Assembly (NCBI GenBank): GCA_033439295.1
Contig: JAVTLE010000014.1
Location: 744,001-808,000, forward strand
Direction of reading: 5' to 3'
Length of the DNA stretch: 64,000 bases
DNA from: Deuterostichococcus epilithicus
Lineage: Eukaryota > Chlorophyta > Trebouxiophyceae > Prasiolales > Stichococcaceae
Shown: piece after piece, positions 45,701 to 57,600 of the stretch
How positions within the stretch are numbered: the first letter of the stretch is position 1
Layout: each line of letters starts with the position of its first letter
The notes under the pieces: model-generated
Databases searched by the model: none
The model's input: only the letters and a program-made list of their open reading frames with translations
What the model was told of the DNA's origin: nothing
Position numbers and translations under genes: made by a program

Positions 45701-47574
45701 GGCATGTCACACGTAGACATCGCGTCGCTGCTCATTGCTGGGTATGGCCTCAGCACGGGGCTCGCAGACTTTATTTTGGCAGAAGCCGCCACAGCCGCAG
45801 CAGGACATCTGGCAGCATCGGGCGGCGAAGCAGCGCAAGCGCCAGAGGGGGCTTCAGAGGAAGAGTCCGAGGTGGACTCAGAGGAGGAATCAGAGGAGGA
45901 GGGAGGGGAGGCGGCGGCGCTGGCCTCACAGCTGTATGCGGCGCCGGATTGCAGCGACCTGCCGCCGGCGATGCGTAGCTACACCGTGGAGTACGAGGAG
46001 CGAGTGGTCGCCTTCCTGCAGGCAGGCTGTTCACCTTGCAGTTCCCACTGCGATGCATGCGACACATTCAAAGCCTGTTGTGGGCCGAGAGACTACTACG
46101 CTGGTGCTGCCAAAAAGCACGCTATTGGTGAGTGACAGCTGCATGCCTGTACACGTCCATATGCTTGTTGTGCCCCTAGCCTGGCAGTGCTTCTGCTCAA
46201 GATGCGGGTCATACAGAGTTCCAAAATAAGCTGCTGTGCAACAGGGGCAAGACGAGGAGTGGGTGGGCATCTGTATCATCCAGCGGGAGTGCGCGCCGGC
46301 GCCAGAGCTCCACTTCCAGCTAGGCGCGTCCCCAGGACCCCTCGTTCTGCAGCCTGACTCGAACCTCCCCTGTTGTGTCGTGCTGGCGTGCAGGACCCAC
46401 ACTGCGTTTTCCTTCACTAGCATGGCTTGTGAAAGTGCGGGATCGCCTCTGTGGGGTATGTGGGGATGTGCCATGTGACAGAGATGCCGTTTGGGGGGCA
46501 AAGCAAAATGCAGCTCAGATATGCAACGTCCTGCAGCTGCTGCGTCTCATCACAGAGTGCCCTGGGCATGTCAATGCGATGCACAAACGAGGGGACCTGA
46601 TTGACAGCCCTGCAAAGCCTGCAAGCAGTGTTAGCTCGGCGCAAGCTCAGCTCAGCAAGCTGGATGCATTGGCTCAGCCTTGCAAACTCAGCTCAGCAAC
46701 CCGGTGTGTGCAGGCGACCTCAAGACGTTCCTCCTGCACCGCAAGCACTACTTCCAAGTGGACAAGGGCCACGTGCGCGTCACCGTCAACGCGGTCGCCC
46801 AGCTGCGCCTCAAGCGTTGCGTGCTCGATGTCCTGTACACCCGGCTGCGGACCAAGGGGGTGAGGGCGCAATGTCGGCATGCATGTTCGGCAGGTGGTCT
46901 GCTGGCCTGTGCAGCCCAGCTGCATTGGTGCGGAACGCTCATTGACGATTTCACATCGCCGAAGCTTTACTCCATCGCTTCGAAGCAGGTGTGCAGGCAG
47001 ACGGCTGCGAGGCAGGCCAAGGCAATCGTAGATGCGTGGGCAAAGTTTTCAGTTGTGCCGCATGCCTGTGTGCTGTGCAGAGGTGGAGCAAGCCGTACGG
47101 GCGAGTTCGCATGCCGCTGGAGCAGCTGCGAGAGAAGTGCGCAGATGTCGACACCCTGGTGCGTGTTTGGCAAGCTCTTATTGGGTCGATACTGGAGAGT
47201 GGGTCCAGACATGTCGCTCGCTCGACTGTGTGTCGTCATTGCTTGCAGTGGTCGCCACACTGTTCCATGCTTGCCTGACTACCCAGCGACGGATCCGCTC
47301 AGCTGCTTCTTCACTCCTCCTCGGCTCTTGCATGTCTACTGGCACACCTCTCCATGTCTGCCGCTCTGCAGCCGCGAGCAGCAGCTGAAAATGCACAAAG
47401 TGACCTGCCCGACTCCGTTGTTGATATGTGCAGCGTCTGCTGCAGGGCATCCTGCGGGACCGCACGCGCGTGCTGGGCAGCCTCAAGGACGTGGTGTGGG
47501 TGTTCCACAAGGGGCCGCACGAGGGCGGCGAGGATATCGTGGAGCCGCGCCGCCCACCACCCGCCTCAGCGTGA
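39252..47574 (+). CDS. Paralogue A of an unnamed nuclear-type family, with CTD-like heptads
   Basis: I cannot name this family. Fifteen in-phase exons: 39252-40064, 40196-40289, 40463-40575, 40825-40997, 41220-41333, 41508-42040, 42310-42428, 42662-42803, 43069-43158, 43366-43501, 43746-43872, 44183-46127, 46714-46859, 47081-47158 and 47446-47574, about 1,580 residues. Conserved blocks shared with B and/or C are ISRIFVSRANLARLWPLE, FTAGESLATLEQL, the LTPPAFGG block, RAGPGW, WETLRHGWDGHVLV with PFPLLQPW, FRLLLAPPGHPLA, LRLKRCVLDVLYTRL and VVWVFHKGPHEGG. The first exon has a Q15 run. The exon at 44183 holds a basic RRRRGRRGRG patch, about 13 Y-x-P-x-S-P-A heptads (45284-45589), an acidic SEEESEVDSEEE stretch and a Cys/His cluster. 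A nuclear, transcription-linked role is inference. The start at 39252 and the end at 47574 (a GTGAGC overlaps the stop) are the weakest points. Confidence 0.7.
39657..39701 (+). repeat. (CAG)15 encoding poly-Gln in paralogue A
   Basis: Fifteen uninterrupted CAG codons lie in the first long exon of paralogue A. Confidence 0.95.
45284..45589 (+). repeat. RNA polymerase II CTD-like heptad array
   Basis: About 13 seven-residue units of form Y-x-P-x-S-P-A (for example YTPGSPV, YTPSSPA, YRPDSPA, YSPSSSA, YTPRSPA) run in register, with two interruptions of a few residues. Tyrosine 1, proline 3, serine 5 and proline 6 of the polymerase consensus YSPTSPS are largely kept; position 7 is mostly Ala. 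Confidence 0.9.
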
Positions 47575-48316
47575 GCACCTGCACATCTCCGCTTGGGGTC
47601 TCAAACTTCTCTCCCAACACATGCCCGCCAGACCCTTCCAGGCACGGGGCATGTGCGCCCTGGCAGGCGGTGAGGCGCCTCCTGCATCCGCTCTATGTCA
47701 TCGCTGCCCTGTCGGTGCCAAGCGAGCCAGACAACTTGTGCACAGCTGCCTGCTCATGCTGCGTGCCGTACACCGCCCGTCCAGTGGTTTGTTGAGGAAC
47801 GTGTGTAGCGTTTCTGCATGTCTTCTGCCATGTCTTCTGCACCTGATGCAGATGTTCCACCGACTTCCTTTGACGCCTGTTGTTGCACAAGGTCACAACA
47901 CGACCAAATGGGCGGCTGACAATCGACTGGGTTGTTTGATGCAGTGCCAACGTGAGTACTTCAACCTATTGGCCGGGCGAATGCCAGTGCGACAGGATCT
48001 GGGCCTGCCGGCACAAGTTTGGCTGCCACAACACGCACGCGCCTGCGCGGGATGCGCCGTAGTGCGGCATCTCTGCATGGCGGCAAACCTAGCGGCATGA
48101 CTGTACTATCATCTGCAATTCACCAGCTGCTTCGTGGGCGGCACTACTGTCGGTTCTATTCGAATGCTGCAGCACCATCACATGATTGTTGAGATTGGAC
48201 CGCTTGACAGCAACAAAGAGTGCTGCAGCAAGACGCTGTTAGACGTTGACACCTCGTTGATGGAGTGCCCTCAAGATGCTTGGAAGAAGACCTGCAATAA
48301 GCCCATGTGCATAGTA
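47575..48316. other. Intergenic region between paralogue A and the inverted-repeat element
   Basis: No gene was recognised. It probably holds the 3' UTR of A. If the GTGAGC at 47571 is used as a donor, a last exon of A could lie here, but no segment with similarity to the end of B was found. Confidence 0.3.
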
Positions 48317-48460
48317 TAGTGTGGTGCAAAATTATTCGCCCCTGTCTGACAGCTGTTTGAGAACGAAATTCGGTGTTGCTTGTGTGCCATGTCCATGCGC
48401 CTGAGCGGGCAGCACGTGGATCAAAATACTTTGACCGAGCTCTCGTAAAAGGGGCACTGA

Positions 48461-48619
48461 AATGGGCGGCCTGTTGAGCGAGGTTATACGCCGTCACGTG
48501 CAGCCGTTTGAAAAGGAGGTGGTGACAGATGGCGACTTTGCCCGGTTCGGCCGTCTGCGGCGCCGCGCACAGCGCGAAGCCGCGGCGGTACCGGCCATTT
48601 TCACAGTGACTGGAATGTG
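48461..48619 (+). CDS. Small reading frame inside the inverted-repeat element
   Basis: A 52-codon frame starting MGGLLSEVIRRHVQPFEKEV and ending in a stop at 48617-48619. The amino-acid balance (mixed charged and hydrophobic) looks more protein-like than random frames nearby. No family was recognised, and it may be the first exon of cargo shared with the RING-like segment downstream. Confidence 0.3.
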
Positions 48620-48813
48620 AGCAACACATGCAGGGTGGTTTGCGGCACTGCATCGCTTCCAGCAGTGCTGGAGCCCAGTTTTTGCGGAAGATGCCAATCT
48701 GTTGTCTCTTTCAGTGGCTCCCAATCAAACCCTTTGACCTGTGGCCGGCGCCAAGAGCGGCGTGAGCGGCGCAGCGCCCCACATCCTGAGGAACAGATAC
48801 ATAGCTGCGATCT

Positions 48814-49053
48814 GTGAAGAGGGCAGCGCCACTCGTTGCATGTGGCTGCTGCAGGCAGCCCTCAAACATGGGGGTGTGTGCCACAGGGCGGGCACACTTC
48901 TGTCTATATTGTCTATTAAAGAACCCTCCACGTCGGACAGGGGATTCATGCCCCATTTGTCCAGAAGTATTCCCTAGTGTCAGGCCTTTGTGGCACTGGG
49001 CGGGGCGCGGCCAGAGTCGCTCTGTGCTAAGTGCTGTGAATTTCCAAAAGTGA
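48814..49053 (+). CDS. RING-like zinc-finger fragment inside the inverted-repeat element
   Basis: One frame encodes a Cys/His series: CGCC, then CATGRAHFCLYC, then CPIC. This approximates the C3HC4 spacing of RING E3 ligases (C-x2-C ... C-x5-H-x-C-x2-C ... C-x2-C), although the third-to-fourth ligand spacing is unusual. There is no convincing start and the frame ends at 49053. It could be captured host sequence carried by the transposon, or a chance pattern. Confidence 0.35.
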   Translation: MKRAAPLVACGCCRQPSNMGVCATGRAHFCLYCLLKNPPRRTGDSCPICPEVFPSVRPLWHWAGRGQSRSVLSAVNFQK

Positions 49054-49230
49054 GGGCGAATAATTTTGCACCGCACTTTATCTTGCAGAGCAGCAGCAGA
49101 CCTCTGACCAAGGCTGGTCTGCTGAATGTGTGCCTGACACAGGGCCGCCCTGCACGGTGTCGGCAACAGGCAGGCCGCCTTGCACACCTCTGATCTGCTA
49201 CCTTCCGCATTGTCCCCCCAACTTGCATTA

Positions 49231-49316
49231 TAACAGATGCATCAGCGTCTCCCTGAACATGCAAATGCTGTTGCGCTGCATCAGCGTCTCCCGGAACATG
49301 CAGATGCTGTTGCGCT
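49231..49316. repeat. Two-copy 39-base tandem repeat
   Basis: Two adjacent units beginning TGCATCAGCGTCTCCC differ at only a few positions. The array lies between the transposon and the last recognisable exon of paralogue C. Confidence 0.8.
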
Positions 49317-49461
49317 AAGGTGTCCCATTCCTATGCAGGCTCACAAAGCGCAGCCAATGCGACGAAGGCCGGATCTGGCTCAGGTTGCGACCGTCGCTGC
49401 CTTTGCCGCCGCACTCTCCGCCGCGGTCCTAAAAGGCGGCGCCGGAGTGCGGCCGGCTCAC

Positions 49462-52400
49462 TGAACGTCGCCGGCGCGGCAACACACGCCCCTGGCTCGG
49501 ACTGCGCTCAGTGCTGCGGCTGCGCCCAGCGCCACTGCAGCCTGAGCGGCTCAATGAGGAGCACCAATGCCGCTGGCGCCGCCGTGACGATCGACTCCTG
49601 CTGCGTCCTCCTGATCTGTCTCTGGCGCGCGACCGTCGATGGGTGCGGCCATGGCAGCGGCTGCGCGACCGGCTGCGGCTGCCGGGTCGTTGTTGTTTGC
49701 GGAGGCCGGAGCTGCGCCGGCTGTGGCGGCTGCATTTTTGGAGGACACGCCATTCAGGCCACGCACTGCCTTCCTCAAGAAAATGTGGCACAGAAGAAAT
49801 GTGGCCTATCAAGCGCATGCATGGTGCATCTTATGTTGCCAAAGCCGCTGTACTTCACAGGCATCGATGGCCATGACGATCTTATGTGTCTCGCGCAATC
49901 AGCCGAGCAGGGTCTGCTTCACCTGCTGTGGTGGTCGGCCGATGCAGTCTCCATGACATTTAGCATGTCGGCCGCCACCCCGGTGCAGCGGATGCACTCC
50001 ACGACAGCCGCCAGCGCCTGCGGCTTGTCCGCCTCGGCAGCCCTGCGGCGGAGCATCAGGTGGCGGTGACTGCTGACCTCCTGCTGCCGTTTAGCAGTGC
50101 CAGTCTCATCTTGCGCCCAATCCGACTGAGTTGGCTGCGCAGAGCCAGGTCTAAAGACAGGTATGATTGGACGAGCAAGCCAAAGACATGCCAACATCAT
50201 ACTGCCGGCAACAACATGCGGTTCCCACAGCACACCTGGCCCAGTCACGGCCCAGGCGCAGCTTGGTGGCAACGTGGCCGACAGCGCGCTGCGTCAGCGC
50301 CGGCGCACAGCCGAGCTCCTGCAGAGTCTCCAGCGATGCCAGCTGCTTGGAGGCGACTTCGGCCTCCTTGGCGATGCCGGTAAAGGGCGGCCCCATGCTC
50401 AAGTCCGATGAGGGACAACACAAGCACGTTTCATTGATGTGACAGTCCAAGACTCGCTGGCAAGTGTTGACAACCGTTGGCTGTTGGCAATAAACCGCTG
50501 GTGAGGAAAGTAAGCACATGACAGCCCACCAGACTGCCCGCAATGGATGCAGCATGCACGGTCTCTTGCAATGCAAAGAGCAGACGCGATGCCCACATGC
50601 ACGGAGAGCTTCGGTGCCATGCACAAGACCGTGCATGCTGCAAACATCGCATCCGGTCTCTGCATTGCAGAGTGAAACTCTACACTACTTCGGGCTGTTG
50701 GCAGCCCCGCATGATGACAGCATGTATGCAAAATCGAGTGCTGCAGGTGCAAGCAGCAGATGCCATGCAGCGATTTGGTTCGTGCAGAGGCGCTCACGAA
50801 GCAGGCGTGCTCGAGGCGGCGGCAGCCGTCCTCTGCTGCGAGCACCCGCAGCTGCTGCAGGGTGCGCGGCGCCTCCCCGGCAATGAAGACACTTTCCAGC
50901 AGGCTAAGCCTGCCTGCCGTCAAAAACATGATTGTGAATTGGCAGGCAGCTTGGTCTGGCAGGCACATGAGCACAACGAGAATATCAGCCCATCTTGCTG
51001 CTAGAGATGGTGCTCTGCTAAGGACAAAGCCCAATGGCAGTCCCACATGGGGGATGGCCCTCACGGCTGCGCAGACGTCTACCGACCATGTGCCACTGGG
51101 AAAAGTTGCAAGGCTGGCACGGCGGCGCACCCTGCTGCAGCTGCACTTCCAGCGGCCACAACTCCTGATACTCGCTGCGGCACAGGTACACCAGCTTCGC
51201 GTTCGCGGCCGTCAGCGGCACCACGTCGCCGTCACCCTCCTGCAATAATGCACTGCAATCCTTCGGAAAGCGAGTGCTTGATGTGTTTTGACTAAGACCA
51301 CACGTAAGATGCTCCGTTCCAACAAGAAACTCAAGTCCGCCGTCTTTCCAGCCATCTTACCCAGGTCCCTGTCCATGGCAGCGGCGCCCAGGCATGGTGG
51401 CAGTTCTTGTGCCGGTGGCTGGTTGATACCGGATGCGGAGGAGCGCAGATTGGCCACGAGGCTGATTTCACCTGCTCCGACGCACAGGCAGTGGCCTCCA
51501 CCACCGCCTCCGGCAGCGGCGGCGGGAAGGTGAAGGATGGCAGCTCGGGGCCGGCGGCCGGCTGCACCGTTGGCGCCGCGTGGCACCCCTCGTCGTATCT
51601 TGCCAGCCGACCTCCCTCACTCGCTTCAGGGTTGCATGCTCACTGCCAAAGGCACTGGCGGCGCCGGCAGGCTCCGCCAGCTTGTGGCGGCGCGGCCCCG
51701 TGACGGCCGAGGCGGCTGTCGCTGACGCTATCACGGCGGCTGGGTTGCAGCAGTACGACGGTGTGACGCTGCTGATGGCCGCTGCGCCCAGGTTGCCGTG
51801 GAACACCGCGATCAGCGGCTGGGAGGCGGCCAGCACGTGCGCTAGGTGGGTGCTGGTGCGCTGCTGCTGCTGCTGCTGCTGCTGCTGAGGAGCGCCAGTC
51901 ACCGGAACAGGCAACTTCGGCTGCCGCCGCGGCGGTGGCTGCTGCTGCGGCTGCGATGGGGGCACCTGCAGTGCCTGCCACTGTGCGCTGCATGCGCCAA
52001 GCCCGCGGAATGTGCCAGTTGAGCCCAAGCTGGCATGCACGGCCCCTGGCGTGCCTGTAGACGAGGTCCATGCCAGCACTGACTCCTGATGTGTCGCAAT
52101 TGGCGGGCTTGTAAACACCTGAGGGTCAGCAGGCAGGCTCCAAGGCGCACACAGCGCCTGCTCCGAGCGTGCCCAGCGTTGTTTTGCTGCCGCCGCCGCC
52201 GCCGCTGCGTCTCCCACTGCCACTGTCCCCTGACATGCAGCGCCTGCGCAGCGAGTGCCTGTCGGCGGGTGCGCAGGCCGCTGGTGGCCGTGCCAGTTGA
52301 GGTCAGCTGCTTGCTTCTTAGCTGTTTGCTCTGTGCGGCCTGGCGCATCGCAACGTGGCAGGAAAACATGGGGCAGCGCTGGCGCTGAGGCCCTGCTGGC

Positions 52401-53147
52401 TGGGGCACTGCATGCCCGTGCCCCGCCGTCGCTCCTCCGCTGCCGCCGGTCTGTCGGTAGTGGAGCGGCCTCTGGCTGAGCATGCGCTCTTTGAGGCGCC
52501 CTGTCTCTGCTTGGCGGCCTGCTGTGGCGGCGCTGATGCTCAGCGCGCTGCGGCTGTGGCTGCGGTCGCAGTTGAGACGGCAGCCTCTTCTTGGGTATGA
52601 TGCCGCTAGGCAGCATGCCATGGCGGTCCAGCTCTGGAGGCTTGATATGCGGCTGGGCTGCCACTGCGCTGTCTTCCCCTGCTTGCGCATCGCCTGCCAC
52701 AGCCAGCCCGAACAGCTGGGTCTTTCTTGCGACGTTGCTTTGGGCGAGCTCCTTGCGCAGTGTACGGCCGCGCATGGGTGCGAACATATTCCGCTGGCCT
52801 CGACTGCTCGCCTCCCTGGGCAACCGCAGATAATTTTGCCATTTATGGCCGAAATGCTCCTGCGCTGCGGCTTTTGCCTCGTTGTTGCGGCAGCCGCAGC
52901 CTGACTGCATCTCCAACGCTGAGGGCAGCAAGTCGTTGGTGCCGCCGCTGCTTGCGCCGCGCCTGCTACGGAGGCCGCGAGGCTGGCTCTGCGGGGCCTC
53001 ATCGGGTTCCAGGCTGTGCTCAGTGCAGCCGGTTGTGACGCCGCTGGCGTCGCACTGGATGCTGGCTCTGTAGTCTTCGTCAAAGCTGCTGGCGCGCGTG
53101 CTGCCGCTGTCGCCGCCACTGCCGTCCCAAGACAACAATGCCACATC
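49462..53147 (-). pseudogene. Paralogue C, truncated copy of the unnamed family
   Basis: Exons read on the minus strand: 51621-53147 (509 codons, low-complexity, with Q9 from a CTG run at 51861-51887), 51472-51561, 51131-51239, 50798-50913, about 50236-50408, an exon starting at 50042, and an Arg/Ser-rich segment of about 49462-49790. Blocks matching A and B are VVPLTAANAKLVYL then WPLE, FIAGEAPRTLQQLRVLAAE, MGPPFTGIAKE and VATKLRLGRDW. The GWDGH half and everything after it are missing. The exon ending at 50236 lacks an AG where A and B have their acceptor. These losses suggest a decaying or truncated copy, although the long first exon is fully open. A possible first exon is at 54147-54380. 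Confidence 0.5.
51861..51887 (-). repeat. (CTG)9 run, poly-Gln on the minus strand
   Basis: Nine CTG units on the plus strand encode nine glutamines in the long first exon of paralogue C. Confidence 0.9.
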
Positions 53148-54146
53148 CTGCAGGCGACAAGCAACCGGAGTGCAGTACCTACTCGTATATACCCATATAT
53201 GGGTAATTCCACCATATGCAGATTGGGTTCTTGGCATGGTGGAGGGGTTCTTTAAGCTGCTGCACACAGGATGCACACCAGGACTGCTGCACCAGCATGA
53301 CAATCAGAGCCAGGGGCTGTGGTTGTACCCGCCGGCCGAAGGGCGGCGCCATGTTCAGTGGACGGCACTATTCCAGCAGTAGCCGATCCCTGCATTCTCA
53401 GCGCGCTGTTGATGCCTGCCCATGTCAACCACCACATGTGTGGTTTGATGCACATCCTTTCACATGGCATGCCGCCGCAATCACATGCCAACATCTGGCT
53501 GCCGCCGCACTTTTAATAAGTTGAAGAAATGTCTAAGATCCTTCAGAGGCTTCCCGGGCCGACCGGCATACCTACCTGCTTGTTCCAGCGAGCAAGCAAC
53601 AATGCTGATTGCCGTCGTCACGCCAAGATAGCGGTGTCAGGTGTGGCCACGAATAAATCTCATGCCGACGTCCAGCCCCATCGCGGTCATGAAGATGCAG
53701 GCTTGCCGAGGATACGGCAGAGGCACTCCCAGGGGAGAGTTGCTCAAACTCCGGTGGCGTTCATTTTCGTGGCGTCTCTCAAAATCAGCAGCAGAGAGAT
53801 GAGAGAGAGAGAGGACCCCGAAAGGATAAGAGTAAGCAGCAGCCATTGTGTTGGCTTCAGTGGAGAAAGTTTCCTGCTGTTCTTGCGGAGTAGTAGCCCC
53901 TCTGGTAGCTGTAATCCCTGAAACCTGGGTATCGTTGTGCAAGAGACGGCTGCTGTGACTACCTCTTGATTCCAAGCGATGCCGTTCTTAAAGCAAATGA
54001 CGAAGTCACTGCAAGCACTTCTGTCGCTGATCACGTGTCCCTTGCGGGAGCAGACACTCGCTGGCCATCGTCAGTTATAAAACACGCTGAGAGCTACCTA
54101 CAATAAAACATTCCTCTACCAATCGCTTCTTGCGTGTCATGCCTAC
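53148..54146. other. Region between paralogues C and B without recognised exons
   Basis: Either an intron of C or an intergenic spacer. It contains a GA-rich run at about 53797-53813 and a 14-base palindrome at 53191-53204; neither supports a specific call. Confidence 0.3.
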
Positions 54147-54380
54147 AGGAAGCAGTCTAGGCGCGGCCGAGCACTGCGACCCCCGCCCCTCCGTTCCATG
54201 CCTTGGCCAAGCCTCCGCCCGGCGCTCGCCACTGCCCCCGCCAGAGAGTGGCGCGCTCGATGCCGGCGCGGAACCGTCGCGACACATCGTTGCCACCTGC
54301 GGCGGCGCGGCTGCCTGAGGCGCCGCCGGGGCCGACTCGCTCAGGGGTACTTCCGCGGGTTGGCGTGGCGTTTCACGCAT
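54147..54380 (-). CDS. Possible first exon of paralogue C
   Basis: An ATG at 54380 opens 78 codons (MRETPRQPAEVPLSES...) to a GTAGGC donor at 54146. It would join the exon at 53147 in phase across about 1 kb. There is no family similarity to support it beyond phase and composition. Confidence 0.3.
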
Positions 54381-54694
54381 CCGGCGCCGAATCTACAATT
54401 CCACATTGACCTTCCGCATGCGAGCGGCCATGCCGCGCTCCGGCACTCCCTGCGCCCAGAGGACAATTTCAGCATAGCACGCATACAGCAAGTATAGAAA
54501 ACCGGGCACAGCGCGCTGTGAGGGCTGCCAACACGCTGTGGACCCTTCTTCGCACCTGCAGCCGCTGCTCTGGGACTGCGTGCTTGGCGCACGCATGCCA
54601 GAGCAACATCAGCCTGTGTCCATCCTCGGCAAGCAACAAGATGCAGCCTGCACGCCACAGGGGCGAGACAAAGCACCTGGGTTGCAAGTCTGAG

Positions 54695-57600
54695 TTACAA
54701 GTCACACAGGAGATGCGCCAAGGAGGGGGCGCACTCGTGGCTATAGGTGCCCTCGGGCGGCGCCCGCGGCTCCACGAAGTCAGCGTTATTGTGCTCGAAG
54801 AACCAGACGTGCTCGCTCAGGTCCGGCAGCAGTGCCTCCAGGAAGGTGCGAGCCTGCCGCCACCAGTACAGGGCCAGAATCGGTGCGTTGTGCGTTTCCG
54901 CCGCGAGCTTGCATTGTGCGACATGCGATGAGCACTGCTGGCATGTTCCTCAGCCCAGATGCGTTACATGGTCTTCATGCTGCTGCATGGTGGAGCACCA
55001 AGCCGCAGCCAGGTTAGGCACACCAGGCATGTCGGCCAAACCCCGTCTGGCGGGCCGCTTGTCTGCTCCCGGCTGCAGAGACTGGCCGCGTGCGAGAGGG
55101 TGCAGCCAGCTGCGGCATCTTCTGTCAGGGCGTGCCTGCTGCGGTATAGGGCTGCCGTATGGCAGCCCTTGGTGCTTCGTCTGCGTTCAAGACCTACACA
55201 CGGAACGGCTGCCGACGACGTCCCCGCTGCTGGTAGCACCAGGGCTCTAGAAGCCGGAGGCGCCAGCAAAAGCACAGTAACAAAGTGGAAACAGGCAGCA
55301 GATGGACCAACGCAGATGTTGCGGCGGTTTTCACTCACATTTCTGTCGAGCTCAGGGTCTGCAAACCGGTCCTGGATGTCCGACAGCAGCGACCGCAGAC
55401 GCCCGCCCGTCTTGTGACGGTGCGCCTGCGCCGCACACAGCACAGCCGGGGTCGCAGCAAGGTGGCGCAGCCACGACAGCTGTGACACGTGCACAGGCAG
55501 GGCCCAGGGGCACAGGCTGCTGGATCAAGGCCGCATTTGATGGGTCCGAGGACCATGACGAAGAATGCGGTGCAGGCAAGCGACATTGCACATGGCTGCC
55601 AGGTGAAGTGTCCCATTTAGGTCCCTTCAGGTTTCGGAGGCTTTGCGCCGAGCGTCGGAGGCTCACGTCATTGTTGGTGATGAGCTGCGCGTACAGAAAG
55701 TCCAGCACAGCGCGCTTGCGCCGCACGCGAGCGGTGGCCAAGGGCCGCAACCGCACGTGGGTGTTGTACTTCTTCAACTCCAATAATTCCCTTGGTGCGC
55801 GGCTTTCCCTGATGAACTCCTTGTGGCCTGCGCAGGCACAGGCGCAAGGTTTGGGAGGTGCCTCAAAGCTGCGCGGCCACCCCACAGTTCGGATGCCTGG
55901 GGTAGCTTTCGGGTGCAGGGGTTGCAGAGGGCGGCGCGGCAGCGGCCAACGGCAGTCCGCGGCAGCGGACGTTGCGGGCTCTGGACAGTGAAGTTGCAAG
56001 TGCTTGCCAGTTGCAACCTCTGCTTCAGGGTTGTGCGGCACCCTCCCAGATTTCGCTGCTGCATCGCAACTCGGAACACATGTCTCGCCTGGAGGGCGTG
56101 CATCTAGGGTGGCGACTGCAATGGCGCTGGAGAGTGCCCGGAGACGAGCAATGATGGATGCAGTCGGTCAGCCGGCGTGCTGCCCCACCTGAAACGTTGA
56201 GCCGCGACGGAATCGGGCACTCCCGCTCGAGGAGGCTCCAGTCGGCCCATTTGCCGTGCTGAAGCACACGCACAGGACCTCACATCGAGCGTGGACGGCT
56301 GTGACGAGACCATGCAGCTTCGGCTCTCGACTGCTGACAGAAACAAAGCACAGCTGAGCATGCTGACAACCCGTCCTGAGAGCGCAGCCGCTCATGCTGA
56401 CAACCCGGCCTGAGGCCCTGGCAGCCCTGCCCCATGGCTGTGGCTTGGGGTGAGTTGCAAGCATGACCGCACAGTATGACAGGTCTCGATCCAGTGGCCA
56501 TGCATCCCGCCCCAGGGTGGTCCTGGTGCGGGCCCGACCCAGTCCACGCCCCTCAGCTCGATGCGGCCTGGAGCCGACACCGCCAACGCCGTCGGCAGCC
56601 GCACCGATTATGGGGCCACAGCACCCACCCTGCAGTAGTAGGGGCGTGACCGCGCAGGGTGCTGCACGAAAGGGTCAGCAGTCTGAGGCTCCGGAGGCTC
56701 ACCTGCAGCGCCGCCACCATTGCCTCCTCCAGCTCGAGGGCCAGGTTCCTGAATGGCGTGGGCACCCTGGAGCAGTCTGGCGGAACATAGTGCTGCTGCG
56801 GCGGCACATGGCGCATCGCCCCGCCGAGCGGCGCGGCATCGCGCAGCCGCTTCACCGGCGGCGCCGCCGCCGCCGGCCCAGAATCTTCTGGCGATGCCGG
56901 GCGGCTGCGCGGCCGCTTCCTGCTGTCCTCGCGCTCGCTGGGAGGCGGCGCTGACGTGGGTGGCGCTCCGCACAAACTCCAGGGCACGGGCCTCTGCTCG
57001 GCCGAGCGACCACCAGCACTGCTGCCATGCCTGTTGCCGCTGCCGCGCCCATCAGCGTTGCCGCGGTGACCGGAATCCTGCTGGCGCTGCTGCTGCGAGT
57101 CAAGCGCCGGTCGCTCGCCACCGCCACCGCTGCGGTCCCTGCTGTCTGGAGGACCGCGCCGGCCTCTGTCGTCAGCGCTGCCGCGCTGCCGGCTGCTGTT
57201 GCTGGGCCGCTGGTCCGATGCCCTTGGCCTGCCGGCGCCCTCCTGTGGCAACCGGCGGTGCGGCGACTGAGGCGACAGGTGGGGCGGCAGGTCCGGCGAC
57301 GGCGGCGGCGGCGATGGCGGCGGGCTGCTGCTGCGCGCGCCGCGCCCAGGCAGACGTGGCGACGTCGCCGATCCGGTTGGCAAGGCAGGCGGATGCCCCG
57401 CCACGCTGCCAGCGCGAGCCGACGCCAATGAGATGAAGTCTGGCATCGCTGCCGGGCCGTCGGCGTTTCCGTGCCTGGCGGTCGCAGCTCCGCCGCTGCC
57501 GCAGCCGCCACCGTCACTGGACGGCCTGCCTGCCCGCACGCCGGCCGCGTAAACAGCCTTAATGCGGGCTGCCCGCTTTGCAGCGGCCTGGCTGAGCATT

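Larger units (their letters stand above)
48317..49078 (+). mobile_element. Non-autonomous DNA transposon with 24-base inverted repeats, TA-flanked
   Basis: The left end (from 48318) and the reverse complement of the right end (to 49077) share AGTGYGGTGCAAAATTATTC followed by GCCC, one mismatch in 24. TA dinucleotides sit outside both ends (48315-48316 and 49079-49080), as expected for Tc1/mariner-like target duplication. The element is about 760 bases and shows no transposase DD[E/D] motif, so it would depend on enzyme from elsewh­ere in the genome. It sits next to the point where paralogue C loses similarity to A and B. Family assignment rests only on the ends and the TA flanks. Confidence 0.7.

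Noticed and set aside
44183-46127. Paralogue A as a polymerase II largest subunit
   Set aside because: Only the heptads resemble RPB1. None of its catalytic motifs occur, and the heptads are internal and followed by other conserved blocks.
48317-49078. Autonomous Tc1/mariner element
   Set aside because: No DD[E/D] catalytic motif or helix-turn-helix in any frame, and too short for a transposase gene.
53191-53204. Palindrome ACCCATATATGGGT as a promoter element
   Set aside because: A single occurrence with no start site in a clear relation to it; it could be chance.
53797-53813. GA-rich run as a regulatory element
   Set aside because: A short simple-sequence run in a gene-free stretch, without supporting context.
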